Positions 30,700 to 45,000 of a DNA stretch of 64,000 nucleotides are shown in pieces. Each line of letters starts with the position of its first letter. The first letter of the stretch is position 1. The notes beneath the pieces were generated by a model, which was not told the DNA's origin, made no database searches, and saw only the letters and a program-made list of their open reading frames with translations. Location: positions 2,480,001 through 2,544,000 of the forward strand of contig NW_024468912.1 of assembly GCF_011745365.1 (NCBI RefSeq), given 5' to 3'. This stretch comes from Cryphonectria parasitica EP155. Its lineage: Eukaryota > Ascomycota > Sordariomycetes > Diaporthales > Cryphonectriaceae. Made by a program: the position numbers and the translations under genes.

Positions 30700-33600
30700 T
30701 CTTTCTAAAGTATAAGCATCTTGGATTCTCAAATGCTATTCATATTTCGTATAAACTTTTTGAGATTAGTAGCTGAATATATGCTTTTTAGCAGAACTCT
30801 GTTTATGATTTTAAGCTTATAAGCATGTTTATTTAGAATTTGAGCAATCAGATATAGATTTTTTTACTTATAAAAGATCTTAGCATTGCATAAATAGCTT
30901 ATTTTCCGAATGTGATTATAGATAAGTATAAGATCTCCGATATTCAGTTGAGATTTTCGTATTAGATTCTGTATTTGATTTTTAGCTGTAATCTTTTAAT
31001 GATATACTTGGATAGCTTCAATTGCTTTCTGCATATCATCTTCCTTAGCTATAATTATTCTCAACTGTATTTCAAATGCTTTCTGAGAGAATTGGTTTTC
31101 AGTTTATATAAGAACTCTCTACATCAGAATTTCAGTTTTAATTGGAATAAGCAGCTTTCAACTAAAAATCAAATAGAAGGAGCTGTATTTATATAACTAG
31201 CAGATTATAGTTTTTTCAGCAAAGAGTACAAGTCTTAAGTACTGCTTTTATCTTTAGAATTGAGTATTAGCTAGCTTAGCAAGAATACTTGCTAAGGAAA
31301 AATAACTAGCTTTTACTTATTCTTAAATATAAGAATTATAACTAGAAATCTGGATAAGCAGAATCTTAAGAGCTCTGATGATTTTAGCTATCTTAGCTTT
31401 GTTTTCTGGTTTTCTGTTAATAGTAATTTTGAGAAGGTATCTGAATATAAGAATGATCTCTTTCAAAATAAACTTTCTCATTTCTGCAGCTGTAGCTTTC
31501 TTGAAAGATCTTGCAAGTATATAGCTAGTTAGATTACAGCAAGCTTCTATAAGATATCTGTAACTGCTATTCTCAGCTATGTATTGAATATTAATGCTGA
31601 TTCTTGTAAAGGATTGATTTGAAAGGATTAGGATTACTTTTTTTTTCTATATTTTTGAATTGAACTTTGTATACTTCTTGCAATCCGAGATAGTATTAGC
31701 TATATCTATTCAGAGATCTTTCTAGTAGTAGAATTGCTTAATATAAGCTATTATAGAATTTCGATCTCGATATTCAAACTTAGCATAATATTCTCTAATA
31801 ATTTAGCAATGAAGATTAGAATTATTTATTATTCATTAGCATAGGAGTTTTGCATTAGTATAGCGCTATAGAGCCTGATTAAGTATTTGATGCTTTAATA
31901 CTTCTATTATGAAGTTCTTGCAATTCCTCTTAGAGAGTTTTAATAGAATAATTCTATAGTATAAGAACTCTATATATTATTTCGATTATTCTATTTACTA
32001 AAGAGTTGGATTTAGTAGTAATACTAGATTAGCTTTATCTGAGTTTATGCTATTAAGCTAAGCATTATACTAGTTCTTAATATTGCTATCTTTATTTTTC
32101 TTAAGTAATATTAAGTATAGAGATTAAGAAAGAGCATTAGCTATAAAATTCTTTAATCTGGAAATATATTTGATAATAAAGTTAAATATCTTAATTATTA
32201 CTACTTATCTATTTAGAAGAATACTGGATATATTATTCATTTCTCTATTGAGTTGATTTATTAGAATGTAAGTATTAGTTTCCAGAATGAAATAGTAATT
32301 ATAGAGATATTGCTGAAGAGATTATAAAGCATAGAAAATAGTGCAATACTTTCTCTTAATAGCATTATACTTCTATGCTGCAATTATCTAGATTCCGCTA
32401 ATAAAATATGCTAGCTTTTATTTATTCTCTATTATCTGCATTAGTATAGCGCTCCAGCTTAATAAGCTTGTATTTACTATAAGAATAATCTTCTTAGCAT
32501 TAGTGCTATAATTAATTAAAATAATAACTGGATAAGATGTGAGTATTCGGATAAATGTAGCAATAGCTTCTTTCTATTCCTTCTCTTATTTTCATGCAAT
32601 ATCTTTCTTGAGAAGATTATAGAGTAATTAGGCAATGATTGCAAAGTTTCAAATCCAAGCTGCATAATAGATAATTAGTTCAATGAAAGAGCGGATATTT
32701 CTGATATTCTTGTATTCTATTCAAGCTAGAAGCTTTTCCATCTTTCTATTCTGAGATTATTATTCGCTGGAACTAATAATATAACTAATTATATTAATTT
32801 TTACTTAATACTATTCTAACTTGAATGCTGAAATTATAGCTTTAGCTAGCTCTGCATTTATAAGAATCTTGTTAAGATTTTCAATATATTTAGCAATATA
32901 TTTATGCATTCCGGAAAGGCTTAGAATCTCTTCATTTCTATAGATTATTGTAGAATTATAAACAGAAATATTATTGAGAAAAAGCTAGTATATATAAGGA
33001 ATAAGATTATATAGAAATCTGATTATTATTCTTATAAACTAAGCAATAGAATTAATAGCACTCTGGAATAGAGTATATATTCTGAATAAGCTTAAGAGCA
33101 TTGAGAAGATTATTATATCTCTGCTATTAGAATGCAGTTGCACTTAGTTGTATCCGGAAAAGAAGTTGAGCAGTAAAAGAACTTTGCATATAGCGAACTT
33201 CTTCGAGAATTCATCTGAGGCAGGCAGCATAAAGGCATTCTTGAAGCTATACTTGTTATACTTTTAAGTATTATTAATTAAGTATAAGCTATTATTCTTT
33301 TTAATAATTAGAAATCAGTTGTTTCTGTATAATGTATAGCTTTTCTTAATAATTTTCTGCTTAATATATTATTTCAAAAGCTTTATTAATTTTAGCTTAA
33401 AAGTATTGAGAATTGGAATATACTTCGCTTGAAAGATTTTGTAAAATATAGTTCTGATTTCTTATAAGGAAGCTACTTTTTTAATAATCTTTCCAATCTC
33501 AATAAAGTTTTATATAAGAGCTTTGATTCTGTTTCTCAATATATATTTAAATATTTTCTTCTCAGCTTCAGAAAACCCTTTACAGTTTTTCTCTTGCATA

Positions 33601-33884
33601 GCAGCTTACTAGTTAGATTTTAGATGCTAATCAGAATTCAGATTGCTGAACTTGGATTCAATCTACTTATTATACTTAGTAAGCTTTGTGGATTGCTAAG
33701 CTTATTTTATCTCTTCAATCTTAGCAGGCTTCTATCTGATTATTTCTTTCAGTACTAAACTATTAAACTAGGAATTATTAATTAGCTTGATCTTCTTATC
33801 TTTGAGCTTGTAAAGAGTATTGATCAGATCTAAGATATCTTTTCTTTCCTTCCCTATACAACATAGCTAGCGTAAATAGCGCTA
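30700..33884 (-). pseudogene. pol: Family II pol: RT, RNase H, integrase
   Basis: On the minus strand, reading down from 33884. The RT has a conserved N-terminal part (about 33220-33000: ASDEFSKKFAICK, LNFFSGYN), the catalytic box L-F-L-N-N-I-S-V-Y at 32981-32964 with both Asp changed to Asn, then the H-K-Y-I-A-K-Y-I-E-N-L-N-K block. RNase H follows (IALIVNTSLLSWSAIL-like text, about 32500). The integrase C-terminal region lies at 31120-30730 (IGDLILIYN, then KIFYK, LYLIAQILNKHAYKLKI, NLKKF), resembling the GPY/F module. Stops at Gln and Trp are abundant. The 73-codon plus-strand frame at 30975-31196 is a shadow. No chromodomain was recognised. Confidence 0.78.
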
Positions 33885-34336
33885 TGTAATGAGCACTGCA
33901 GCAATCCGAAGATTCCTAAGTACACGAAGGGTTTATGCTAGCAAGAGCGGTATCAAAGTATCAAGTCCTTGAATACGGAACTGTACAAGTCCTAATAAGC
34001 GATGCAAGTGTTCACTGCCTTTGGGGCTACTCAGTATAGAAGACTAAATATTTAGATTGACAACTGGAGAGCTATGTACTAAATCCGTCTAATGGTAATA
34101 ACTGTATCCTTATATATCCAGCTCTTCAGTATGGATATGTTGGATAGCAATATATTCAAGTTATTCTGCTAGCTCTGAATAGCATCTATTCGAAGCTATT
34201 CTTCCTGATTGGCTGTGTTCATAATCCTAATCCTGAGTTATATAATTAATGCTTTGTTAGGATGTTAAGTTCTTGATATCTGATCTCTGTTACTTGTAAT
34301 CTGTTCTGTGATCTGCATATTGGATAAGTTATAACA
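33885..34336 (-). repeat. I-f 3' LTR
   Basis: This 452 bp LTR runs from TGTAATGAG to GTTATAACA on the plus strand, the same length as 40850-41301. Confidence 0.92.
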
Positions 34337-34428
34337 TTATCTCTTTCCTATTAATTGTTATTCTCAACGATCTTTTATAAGTATCCTGGCAAGTTCTCCG
34401 TATATATAATCTTGCCTTTCTAATTGAG

Positions 34429-35046
34429 ATGTTGAATAGAATCAACAAATCTCGTTCTCATGCTGAGAAGACTAAATAAAAGGATTCTCTTCTTTTCTTA
34501 GTTCTTCAAAACGCTATTACTATGCCTTCTTGTTCCTTCTGCAAGGGTTGTAGTATTCAGTCTTGTTAAGTCTCCGTTGAGGATTTCTCTTGCTATGCTG
34601 AATGTGTTTGCCTGGGTTGTTCTCGGTGCGATGTTCAAGAGCTAAGCGTAGCAGAAATTCGTTGGATAGGCGTTCAATACCAACGTCTAGAGGACTAATT
34701 TGAGAGTGCTGAGGAGCAGCTGCGCAATGCTGCTGCGGAGATAGGATGTTTGCGGAAGCAGAAGCGTCTGTGGTTTGAGAGGATGATGAAAGCTATTCAT
34801 CAGAGCCTTTCCAGTATGAAGGAGTTAGAACGTGAGGAGGCTGAGGAGAAGCAGGCTCGTATTGCTGCTGGGGTTCGTTCTGTGGTTGCAGAGGAATCTG
34901 CTATGGTTGCTGGAGATCCTTCCTTTGAGGATTTTGACTGGAATTCCGTGGATGTGAGGAATGTAGTGGTGGATTAGTTGGATTTTCTGGAGAGTGAGGT
35001 TCCCGAGGCTTCTGGGTTTTGGTTTGGGGCGGAGCGATCGTCTTAG
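34429..35046 (+). pseudogene. I-f antisense accessory gene
   Basis: This frame of 206 codons, identical in length to I-e, starts ATG TTG AAT AGA. Cys-rich segments are clear: C-S-F-C-K-G-C-S-I-Q-S-C, then C-Y-A-E-C-V-C-L-G-C-S-R-C-D-V. The coiled coil follows (RLED, EEQLRNAAAEIGCLRKQKRL, ERMMKAI), then an acidic stretch (KELEREEAEEKQ) and the C-terminal block FEDFDWNSVDVRN. It ends at TAG 35044-35046, overlapping the pol stop. Only a few in-frame stops remain, and 34750-34977 is fully open. The segment 34560-35045 is clearly GC-richer than the pol next to it. The function is unknown. Confidence 0.75.
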
Positions 35047-38000
35047 GTGCTGGCTTTTCTTTTCTAATATTCAGCTATCTTTTCCTGAGCGTTTTCGATG
35101 TTCTTCCATGGTTTTCATAAGTTTTCGCTTGCTGAGTAATCTTTCTATTTGATGAGGTATTCCCTTATGCTGTTTATGCTTCTATGCTTAAGAATCTTTT
35201 CTATCTTGTATTCTGATTCATTGTTCTCTACTTCTGCTGTATTATTCGTTAGTATTCCTTATACTGCTAATTTTAGCAGTGAAATATGGAAGACTGGATA
35301 TATTCTCATTCTATAAGATAATGCTAGCTTGTAATTAACTAGGGAGATTTATTGTAAGATTTTGAATGGTTCTAACTTCTTATAGTTGAGTTTATTGCTG
35401 AGTTTGATTATTTTAATATTTTTCCGAAGTAGGTAGACTTTATCTTCCTTCTGTAGGATTGGTTTCTTAATTCTTTTAGAGTTTGCATATTGCATTATTT
35501 GTTTTTGAATAAATTGTAATTCTGATTAGAGTTTCTTCTGAACTTTCTTGATTTTCTTAATTCTTTTATCTGCAGCTTCTGCATCTGCTTCTAGCAGTAT
35601 CTTATAATAAGCTGTTGGATTATATTCATAGAGTATGAAGAATAGTGATTTCTTCATTATGCTTATATCTGCGCTATTATAAGCGAATTATATAAGAAGC
35701 AACAGATTAACTCAGTTATTCTGTTTCTGATTGATATAGTATTAAAGATACTATTTAATAATCTGATTCATTCTTTCTATCTATTCATCTGTCTGCAGAT
35801 GAAATGCTATAAACATTCTATAATGTGTTCTGAGCTGTTTTATAAGCAATATTCAAAACTTTGAATTGAACTTTCTATTTCTATCAGAGATTACTTCTTC
35901 TGATATGCTGTAATTAGCAATAATTATTCTAAGAAATGCATATGCGAGTTTCTTTGCTGTACTGCTTTTCTTATAGGAAAGAAAATAAGCATACTTGCTC
36001 AGTTTGCAAACTACTATTAGAATACTATTATATTGCATCTTAGTTAAGAGTTCTTATAAAAGAAATAGCTTAGTAATGAAGTCTAGATTAATAGATTGCT
36101 AAATAGTTATAGATACTAGTAAGAAGTACAGTAATTTATAAAGCTTATATCTTTCTGCTTTATTCTTTTTGCAGCTATTGCATTGTTGTAGAATGTTTTC
36201 AATTCTTTTTCTAAGGCTTAATAAACTCTAGTATCTTTTAATGCATTCGTAGATTGCTCTAACTCTCTGATATCCGTATGCTAGTATACTGTATACATTC
36301 TTAATATAGTTATCTTATTCATTCGGAATCATTGATTCTGAATCCCTTTCTAAGAGTTCAATCCTGAAAGCAGCATTCAGTTCTCTATATGCATTAACGA
36401 GATTTTCCAACTCGTTTTGAGTAAAGATGTTCTATATATTCGAGAAATCTGCATCTTAATAATCTGATCTTCTGCTAAAAGCATCTGCTTATCCATTTTC
36501 TGAGCTTTTGCAGTATATAATCTTGAAATTAAACTGTAAGAGGAATTCTGCTTATCTAATTTATTGCTTATTCAAGATCTTAATTATTATGAATGTAGTT
36601 AGATTCTTGTAATCCGAATAAACTATAATTGGATATTGTGCGCTAATGAGATAGTATTGCTATTCCTTGAAAGCTTTTACTATTGCTATAAGTTTCTAAT
36701 CAGAGATTTCATAATTGATTTCTGAGCTATTCAATTTTTTCGAGAAGTTGCTTACAATCCTTAGACGTTCTTGATTATCTTGCTAACTAAGTTATTCTCT
36801 GAATGCATATCCCAATGCATCAGTTTCAATTTCAAAAGATTTATAGGAATCTGCTTTATATAGAATTGGTTCTGAGATGATATGCTTGATGATTTTATCA
36901 AAAGCTTCTTATGCTTTAGGGATTCACTTGAAGAGCTGCTTCTTTTTAGTGAGATTTATAAGGAAGTATGCAATCTAGCTATAGTTCTTAATAAACTGCT
37001 TATAGAAGTTGATATATCTAAGAAAAGATTTAATATCTCTGATATTCCTAGGAACTAATCAATTTCTGATAGCTTCTATCTTGTCTTTCTATAGCTTAAT
37101 ACATTCTGGCTTGATTGTGAATCCGAGATAGTTGACTTTTTGTATATAAAAGTAGCTCTTTGCGAGTTCTATAAGAAGCTTCGCATTCTGAAGCGTTTGC
37201 AATACTGTTTCCACGTATTTCTTGTATTCTTCCAATGTTTGAGAGTAAATAAGGATATTGTTAAAGTAAGCAATGATAAACTGATTCAGATGCTTATATA
37301 GAATATGATTGATTATTTTCTGAAACGAAGCTGAAGTATTTGTTAAGCTAAAGAGCATAACTAAATATTCGTAATATTTATAGCATATTCTAAAAGCAGT
37401 TTTCCATTCTTCTTCTTTCTTTATTCTGATTAGATTATAAGCTTCTTTCAGATCCAGAATTATAAACTATTATACTTCTTGCAGCTTATTTCGTAATTCC
37501 TTAATGAATAACAATAGATATCAGTTCTTAATTGTAATATCATTGAATTGCTTATAATTAATATATAGCTTAAGCTTGCTATTTTTCTTAGATATAAACA
37601 GAATGAGATATCTTGCTAATAATTGCAATAATTGTATATATTCTTTCTTAAGATTCTTATTAAGATATTTCCGAAGTGCTTCTAGCTATACTTTATCTAG
37701 TTTGTAGATAGGGAAGAATTTGGGCTGTTTCTCTTCTTGTAGCAGGATTTTGTAGTTATATAAGCTGTATTCTAGCAATTCTGTATCCAATTCTTCTTGG
37801 AATAGTTTCTTGAACTTATAGTATTCTTGTGATATGTTTGCGAGTGTTGGTTCTGATTCTTGTGCTATTTCTGCTACTTGGAGGAATAGTAGATACTGTT
37901 AAGCGTGCTTCTTTTCTGATGGCGTTTTCGAGAGCTTTGAGCATTCGCTCCGGGCTGAACTGAGCGCTTAAGGGCTTGGTTTCGAGGTTTTTTCTGTATG

Positions 38001-38740
38001 GTTTCACAATCCACATTCTGAAGCTTTTTCTTATTGTTCTGAAGCGAACTAACTTGCTGAGGATCTTGCTTCTGTTATTTTATTAACTTGTTAATGCTCT
38101 AGTATTGTTTGGGTTTGCTTGTTACTAGGTTCTTCTTCTTGAACTGCTAGCTCTGCTGGTTTGGAAGTATATGTGAAGTTGTGTGAAGCTTCTTTTTCTG
38201 AGTATTCTTCAACTACTAGCTTCGATTCTGCATCATTGATTGTAATTATCTCTCTGAATATAGCTTGTTCTTATAAGATCTGGCTAATAGTTTAATTGAT
38301 TCGAGAATTATGCTTCTTAAGCTATAGGAGCTTCATAATCAGCTTATGCTATGCTGTATCCGTAATATCAAAGGAAGCTCTGATTATATATTCTTAGATT
38401 AAAACAGATAAATAATTAGTTTTCTTATCAATTATTTCTTAGTTATATGCAACAGATTGTTCTTCTATAATGCTGAGAATGTATGAATATCTCTTTCATT
38501 TTCATTGTAGTTATGCTTGATTAATGATATATGAGAATATAAAGTTTCTCTAAGTGCTACTGTTCAATAGTGCGCTGTATTTATATTCTTAAATGTATAT
38601 ATTGAACTTGATATAAGCGTAATCTGTTCTGAAAGCTTTATATAAGAACTGTTCTGATCTGATTATCTGCAGTTTCTTTATAAACGATTCTGTTCTTTTA
38701 GATTCGTTAAGAACTGTTTATTCTTCTGAGCTTGCTTTGC
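35043..38740 (-). pseudogene. pol: I-f pol: protease, RT, RNase H, integrase, chromodomain
   Basis: On the minus strand the domains run from high to low coordinate. Protease lies near 38560-38600 and RT about 37900-37050, with an open stretch at 37089-37358 containing Q-F-I-I-A-Y-F-N-N-I-L-I-Y-S (Asp pair read as Asn-Asn). RNase H is about 36900-36500. The integrase core is at 35853-36038 (VVCKLSKYAYF; VISDRNRKFNSKF, here keeping the first Asp of the SD-R motif). The chromodomain is about 35050-35270. The open stretch 37816-38016 reads part of the pre-RT linker. It contains many stops and is inactive. Confidence 0.83.
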
Positions 38741-40792
38741 TGCTTCTTAAGCAAGCTTCTTAGCTTGTTTTTGCTTGTATTATTATTATTTCTAATCTTT
38801 CTTCTATTAATACTAGTTGCAAACTTTATTATTAATATGAATTATGCAGAGTATTGTTTTGCATTATCATTACTCTATCTTTTTATCTATACATTGCATA
38901 AAGCAATTATCCAGTAGCTCAATATATGTATTGTAGTATTGCTTGTTGAGAATCTCTTTGAAGCGGAATTTCTGTTCTTCAATAGCTTGAAGGATTTGTT
39001 CTAGTTTTCTAACAGGGAATCATTTGTATTGCATCTTATTCGAAAAATGCATTTTGCAGCTATAATAGATGCAGGAGATCTAAGCTAGTTTGTAGTATAG
39101 ATTGTGAAGTGAGCTGATTCGAGAATCTTTATCTTCTCGTATCTTAATATTCTGCAAGAGAATATAGGTGAAGAGCTTCTCTAGCTCTATCCTATAAACG
39201 AAATATTCAACTCATATTGTTTTCTTATTTCATTCAATGCTAAAGAGAAATCTTTCTTTATTAAGCATGCTGTTTGCAGAGAGCTTCTGCAAGCTGCTAG
39301 GTTATTTGTTCTAGCTTAACTCTTCTGTTGCTTGAGAAGCATTTTCTGTATTGCTCAGATATTCATACTAATAGCTAAGAGGATACTATCCCTTATTCAT
39401 ATCCCTGATTATAATGCTTGGCATAAGCAATAAAGAATGTTGAAGAGTATTATTGCTAAGCTCTTCTTTCAACGCCTGAATGCTTTGTTCTACAATATCA
39501 GAACAGTCTGAATTGCTACTCATAGGAGTGCTAAGCGTGCACTCTCGTTCTGCTATTGCTATTTATCTGTAGCGCCTAGATTTCTGAGAGAACTATTCTG
39601 AACCTTTCTTACTTAAGAGATGTATTAAGCAATTGTTATTATAGCAGAATATTCAGCTGAGACTTCTGTAATCAATAGAGTTTGATATTTGCTCCAAGAA
39701 AGTATTTTTGCTCAGTTGATTGGATTTCTATTATTAAGCAATATTCATCTAGCATTCTTTCTGAACTGATTGCTATTTGTTCTTCCGGAATTGATAGCAG
39801 TTATATGCAATGTATTCTTATTTGTTGCAATTATAGCAAGTAATGCTATTCCTCTTGCTATACTGCTTATTAGCTGCATCGAGTTTTATAGAATTAGCAT
39901 GCATAGTGCTGCTCTGAGCTGTACTGCTATATCAATCGCTATTTTTGTTTTGGAGTTTCTTATCTATATTAGCTGGAAATCTTCAAGTCTAGCTTTCTTC
40001 TTTCTTAGATTTCTCTATTCATTGTTCGTATAAACGGTTATTAATGCAGATTGCTTGATTAGAGAATATTGCAAAGTTCTCTAGCTAATTCTATTTGGAG
40101 ATTTCATTCTTAACATCATTCTTAAGTTCTTTATAATAGTATTTCATGAGATTCTTGTTTTCCTATAGGAGTTTTGCTGAGAGCTGTTTGAACCTAATCA
40201 TATAAGCAGAAGCTAACTTGGTCTGCTTAAGATTTATAAGCTGCTAAGCTATAATGCATTCTTCATTAGAATTATCAAAGGTTTTCTTGAAAGCTTTCTT
40301 AAAGCTTTCAAAAGAATTAAACATATTCTTAGTACTCTGAATACGTATGCTGGAATTGTTCTGATGCTCCAAGTAGTTGCATAGAAAAAGCTTGTACTAA
40401 ATAAGAGCATTCTTTTCGAGATAAGTCTCTGCAAGAATAATCTTCTCAGATTCCTTGGTAAACTGAGTCTTGTAATGCAAGAAATACGTTCTGCAGTAAA
40501 TAAGAAATCTATATAGCGTTTTTTGGTTGCTATCATATATAGCAGGCTTATTCATCTTATATATCTTCCTAGCACCACTGGTAACTGCAGAAGTGAACTG
40601 CGCCTGCTGAGCTTATTGAGCTAGCTGAGCCTGTTGGGCTAGCTAAGCCTGTTGGTTAGCGATAGTAGCGCTCTGGATCTGCTGTTATTCGTGCAGATTC
40701 TGGATATACTGAATGAGCTGATATACCTGGTTAACTAGTTCTTCCTGAGTGGAAGCGTGCAGGAACGAAGAGATTCCTAGAGAAGCTATCAT
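38740..40792 (-). pseudogene. gag: I-f gag, RIP-degraded
   Basis: The start ATG (40792-40790) is intact, giving M-I-A-S. Blocks homologous to I-c follow: the Gln/Ala-rich N-terminus, the capsid-like region, the CCHC knuckle at about 39835-39795 on the minus strand, and the post-knuckle region. It supplies the uninterrupted reference for the sites where I-e and family II inserted in I-d: about 39370 for I-e, and 39906 and 40401 for the two family II flanks. The plus-strand frames 38732-38917 and 39770-40033 are shadows. Confidence 0.82.
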
Positions 40793-40849
40793 ATTCCGTA
40801 TTGCTCAAGGGGGTAATACTGAACTGTTCTTGAACAAGAGTTATCAAAA

Positions 40850-41301
40850 TGTAATAAGCACTGCAGCAATCCGAAGATTCCTAAGTACATGAAGGATTTA
40901 TGCTAGCAAGAGCAATATCAAAGTATCAAGTCCTTGAATACGGAACCGTACAAGTTCTAATAAGCAATGCAAGTATTTACTGCCTTTGGGGCTACTCAGT
41001 ATAGAAGACTGAATACTTAGATTAACAACTGGAGAGCTATGTACTGAATCCGTCTAATAGTAATGACTGTGTTCTTATATATCCAGCTCTTCAGTATGGA
41101 TATGTTGGATAGCAACATATCCAAGTTATTCTGCTAGCTCTGGATAGCACCTATCCGAAGCTATCCTTCCTGATTGGCTGTGTTCATAACCCTAACCCTG
41201 GGTTATGTAATCAATGCTTTGTCAGGACGTTGAGTTCTTGACACCTGGTCCCTGTTACTCGTGACCTGTTCTGTGACCTGCATGTTGGATGGGTTATAAC
41301 A
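40850..41301 (-). repeat. I-f 5' LTR
   Basis: This 452 bp LTR has a U3 cassette with the perfect inverted repeat GGATATGTTG / CAACATATCC around GATAG (about 41097-41121). The conserved CCCTAACCCTGGGTTA block follows it. Confidence 0.92.
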
Positions 41302-41306
41302 TGCTA

Positions 41307-42073
41307 GCTGCTATGCATTCTATACAAACAAAACTCTTGAATTGCTCCTTTCTTATTTATTATAGAGCAATCCTTCTTCAACTTCCTTCTCATTAGTTTC
41401 ACTATTAACTCGTTTATAATAGCTGCAATATCTTGTTTAAATATGAATATCACAGCTATATCTTTCTTCTTTAATAATACTCACTCTAGAACGACTTCTC
41501 TGCTAACAGCTCTGCATTTCTTAGAATAGCTGCTAGTACTCAGTTTTTTAGTATAGTTCTGTATAAACTCTTCTTTTCAAGAAGTTTCTGATTGCTAATT
41601 ATAATAATCAGTTATACTCCTTCAAAGATGAAGCTTGTACAGAGAAATTCAGGAATGGAATAATTAAAGGAAAGCTTAGTTTGCATTACAAACAGCATTT
41701 CTAACAGCATAGAATGATTTGATAATATCAATCTGTTATTAATAATATAGAATATTATCTGTTTAGAGAAGCTGCTATAGAAAATATCAGTTTCAAGAAC
41801 TCTAATAAGCGCTATATTTGATCTATTATATATGCATAAAATAATATTCGATATTAGCATATAAGATAAGCGCATGCTTGAATACAGAGAGAAAGCTATT
41901 AAGCTTATTTCAGCATCTGTATTCAGCATTACTTGTATAGATTTATTCTCTTTATTTCTCAGCTGCAAAGAAATATATGCTATTGGAGCGATGCTTCTAT
42001 CTTGGATGCTGCTGAGAGCAGTTATGAAAGCTATTATAGAAGGAAATGAGGATTTATTAAAGGCTTGAATCAT
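41307..42073 (-). pseudogene. Family II protease region
   Basis: An open minus-strand stretch of 153 codons (42073-41612) contains Q-V-M-L-N-T-D-A-E-I-S-L-I at about 41935-41897. This is the retropepsin active-site pattern (L-D-T-G-A-E in family members) with the catalytic Asp read as Asn and the Gly as Asp, both explicable as G-to-A changes. In a functional element this protease would mature the gag-pol polyprotein. The C-terminal end joins the RT region at 33884 once I-f is removed. The opposite-strand frame 41874-42068 is a shadow. Confidence 0.75.
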
Positions 42074-45000
42074 ATTAATAGTAAGCTTAATATAGCTAGA
42101 TTTAGCAATAAGAGATAAAGCTTGAACTGCAGATAGTTGAGCTAGTTTCGAAAAATACTTAGTAATATTCCGAGTATTGATAATCTAACTATTAATAAGC
42201 TCTTCAGGCTGGGAAAGCATCGAGATTCCGGATTTATGCTACAATGAATTAGCTAATTTAGCAGTATCTATCTTGTATAGATCCAAGCTAGTTTGATTAT
42301 TGAGATTAATAACTTTTCAAGCTTCAGAGCTAACTTCTTAAAGATTATAAATCAAATAAGCTCTTCATTCTAGTAATATAATTGTTATCTTTCAGCCTGA
42401 GATCTTTAACAGATAATCTAGAAACTGATTCAGAAGCTTATTACTAATAGCTTAAATTATTAGCTCTTTGTTCAGATTATTGAATTGCTTGTTAGATTTC
42501 TCTAGTTTAATATTTCCAAAATGTATAGAGATTTCAATAGTTCTCATACTTGTATCTTCTTCAATCTTACTATTATCATACTCAGCTTTCCTAATATAGT
42601 GCTTCTTTGCTTTACTTGCATTTATCTGAGCTTAAATAAGCTCAATATCTATAGCATTAATGCTGGAAAGCTTTGATAGATACAGTTCAGCTTAAGCTGA
42701 AATAAGATATAACTTTCTTACTTGAATCTTACTAGCATTGCTAAGGATTTCAATATTATTAATCCTATACTAATTATTATATCTGAGAACAGAATCAGTC
42801 TCTTCTCACAATATTTTATTCTTAGCTATTTCAGAATTTTCATACTATTTCTCATTCTCTTAAACCAAGCTAATATATTAAAAGATTTAAGAATTCTCAA
42901 TATTCTTTAGCTGCTAATTCTTACAGAGATTGAGAATTAAACGAATTATACTGCTTTTGAAATTATCTCGAGCAAATATAATCTAGCTATATAATACTGA
43001 TTTTAATCTAGAATTCAGAAACTTTAAGCAATTGCTAAGATACTACTCTAGCTTTGCTAATGCTGAAGTATAGCAAATGCTACAGTTTATAATAGTACAG
43101 AGTTCTATATACTTATAAGCTTTATAGAACTTCAATCTACAGCTATAGTATCTGTATAGAATTCCATTCTTCTTCAGGATTTCATTAATCTCCGCTTGCT
43201 ATGCTTCAGAATACTGCTCCTTCTTATTCTCCGAACTTGTATAGATAATACTCATCTACAAGAAATTTGCATTCCTCTGAGAAGGATTTCTTGCAGAAAC
43301 AGTTTGGGAATATCTAATTAGTTATAAGATCTTCTGTAGAGCTTTGGTTTGATTATATAAGATATTCTATATCTGTTTAAAAGTATTAGTTTGCAGCTTT
43401 AAGGATTTTGCTATTGCAATTTGATTAATGCAGAGTTGCTTCATTATTGAAGCTAACTGATTATATTCTTAGTTGCTTTTCTGAGCAAATTCAGCTTTCA
43501 AGATCTGCTTAATCAGTTCAGACTAAGCTTGCTAATTATAAGTTAATTATTAAAACAGTTGATAGTACAATAGCTCTATTGCTTATCTTGATGAATTCAT
43601 CAGTTAATTAGGAGTATTATACATCAGATATAGAATAGAAACGAGCTGTATTTGATTAAGAATTAGCTAAGATAGAAGTATAGAAGGATCTTGAAATTAA
43701 GCTTGTTAATAAAGTTGAAGATTGGTAGCATTAGAAGCAAGTTAGTCTTGAGTCTTCTCCTAAAATGCTTCACAATAAACCTCTAATAGCTTTTTCATAA
43801 GATAAAGCTACTTCTTATTGCTAATGCTTTTAGCAGTAACATTATAATTAGCTCGAAAGCGCTTAATTCAGATTAAAGAGAGCTTCATCTATGCTTTTGC
43901 TATAGATTAACTATCTCTGATCTTAAGATGAGTAAGAGCATTATTATAGTTTATAATAAATAATCAGAAGCTAGCAGCATTAATAATAAAACAATTATTA
44001 ATAATATTCAGATGCTTCTGCTCAGAGATATATGTTTGGAAATAGTTCCAAGAGCAATAAGCAACTAATAATTGCTTCTTCTATTTATTCCAAGTTTTAG
44101 CACTTATAGTAAATCTCTTTACTTCTTCAGTAATGATTATATCTGTACAAAAGCTTTTCATGAAATTAAGTACTTGAATATCATCAATCCCTTTGATCTA
44201 ATGCTACTAGTCAAATTGCTTCAGCTATAAAAAGACTTTCATACAAGCAAACAACATTAATCCATTACTAGCAAGCTCACTATAGGAAGAGAATCTGAAG
44301 TTCTAACTATAGTAGTTATTAGCTAGGTAATCAGCTGAACTAGATATCTAATTGGAAGAGCTCTCAAACATAGAAGCTATCTTCCCTCTTGATTATTGCT
44401 TCCTCCAATATTTCTTTGCTTTCCTAGTTCAAGATCCTTGAATTGAGAGCGCTACAGCTGGAATGCTTTCCATATTCTGCAGAAGATAATATTGTAAAGA
44501 TCGAGGGAGTTTAGATGCTTAAGAGAGATTTAGTTTGTAAATAGAGCATATATAAAATCTGTCTTGTAATGAATAATAAGAGATTGAATTAGCTATTCTA
44601 TACTATACTGGAATTTTCTTTATTAATAGTTCTGCTAACTAATAGAAGTATTTCTGATTAGATATAAAGTGTTGATTAAAGTTTGATATTAGATAATATT
44701 ATTATAATTCTTAATCTCTATTCTTTATATATACTAATAGTTTCTTATCTTTATCTTTCTATATTCTTTGCTTTTGAAATAATGCAATTAGCAAGCTTTT
44801 AATTCAAAGAATTAATATAATCAGATATATTCAGATAGAGTATGCTAATCGAATTATTGCAAGAAATATAGATCTTATTAACCATACTATTTTTCTTTGC
44901 AGAGTATTATTTATCAAAAGCATTTCACTCTATAATTTAATTATAAACCTATATCCAATATAATTAAACTTTCTGCTGCAGTTTATATAAATCTAAGCTA

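Larger units (their letters stand above)
33885..41301 (-). mobile_element. Family I chromovirus copy I-f, complete
   Basis: This 7,417 bp element has 452 bp LTRs. It is flanked by CGCTA (33880-33884) and TGCTA (41302-41306), a 5 bp duplication with one C/T difference. It is inserted in family II between the protease and RT regions. With I-c and I-e it is one of three copies with both ends in the window, and the only one of the three with no later insertion inside it and the target site still within an identifiable coding region. Confidence 0.92.
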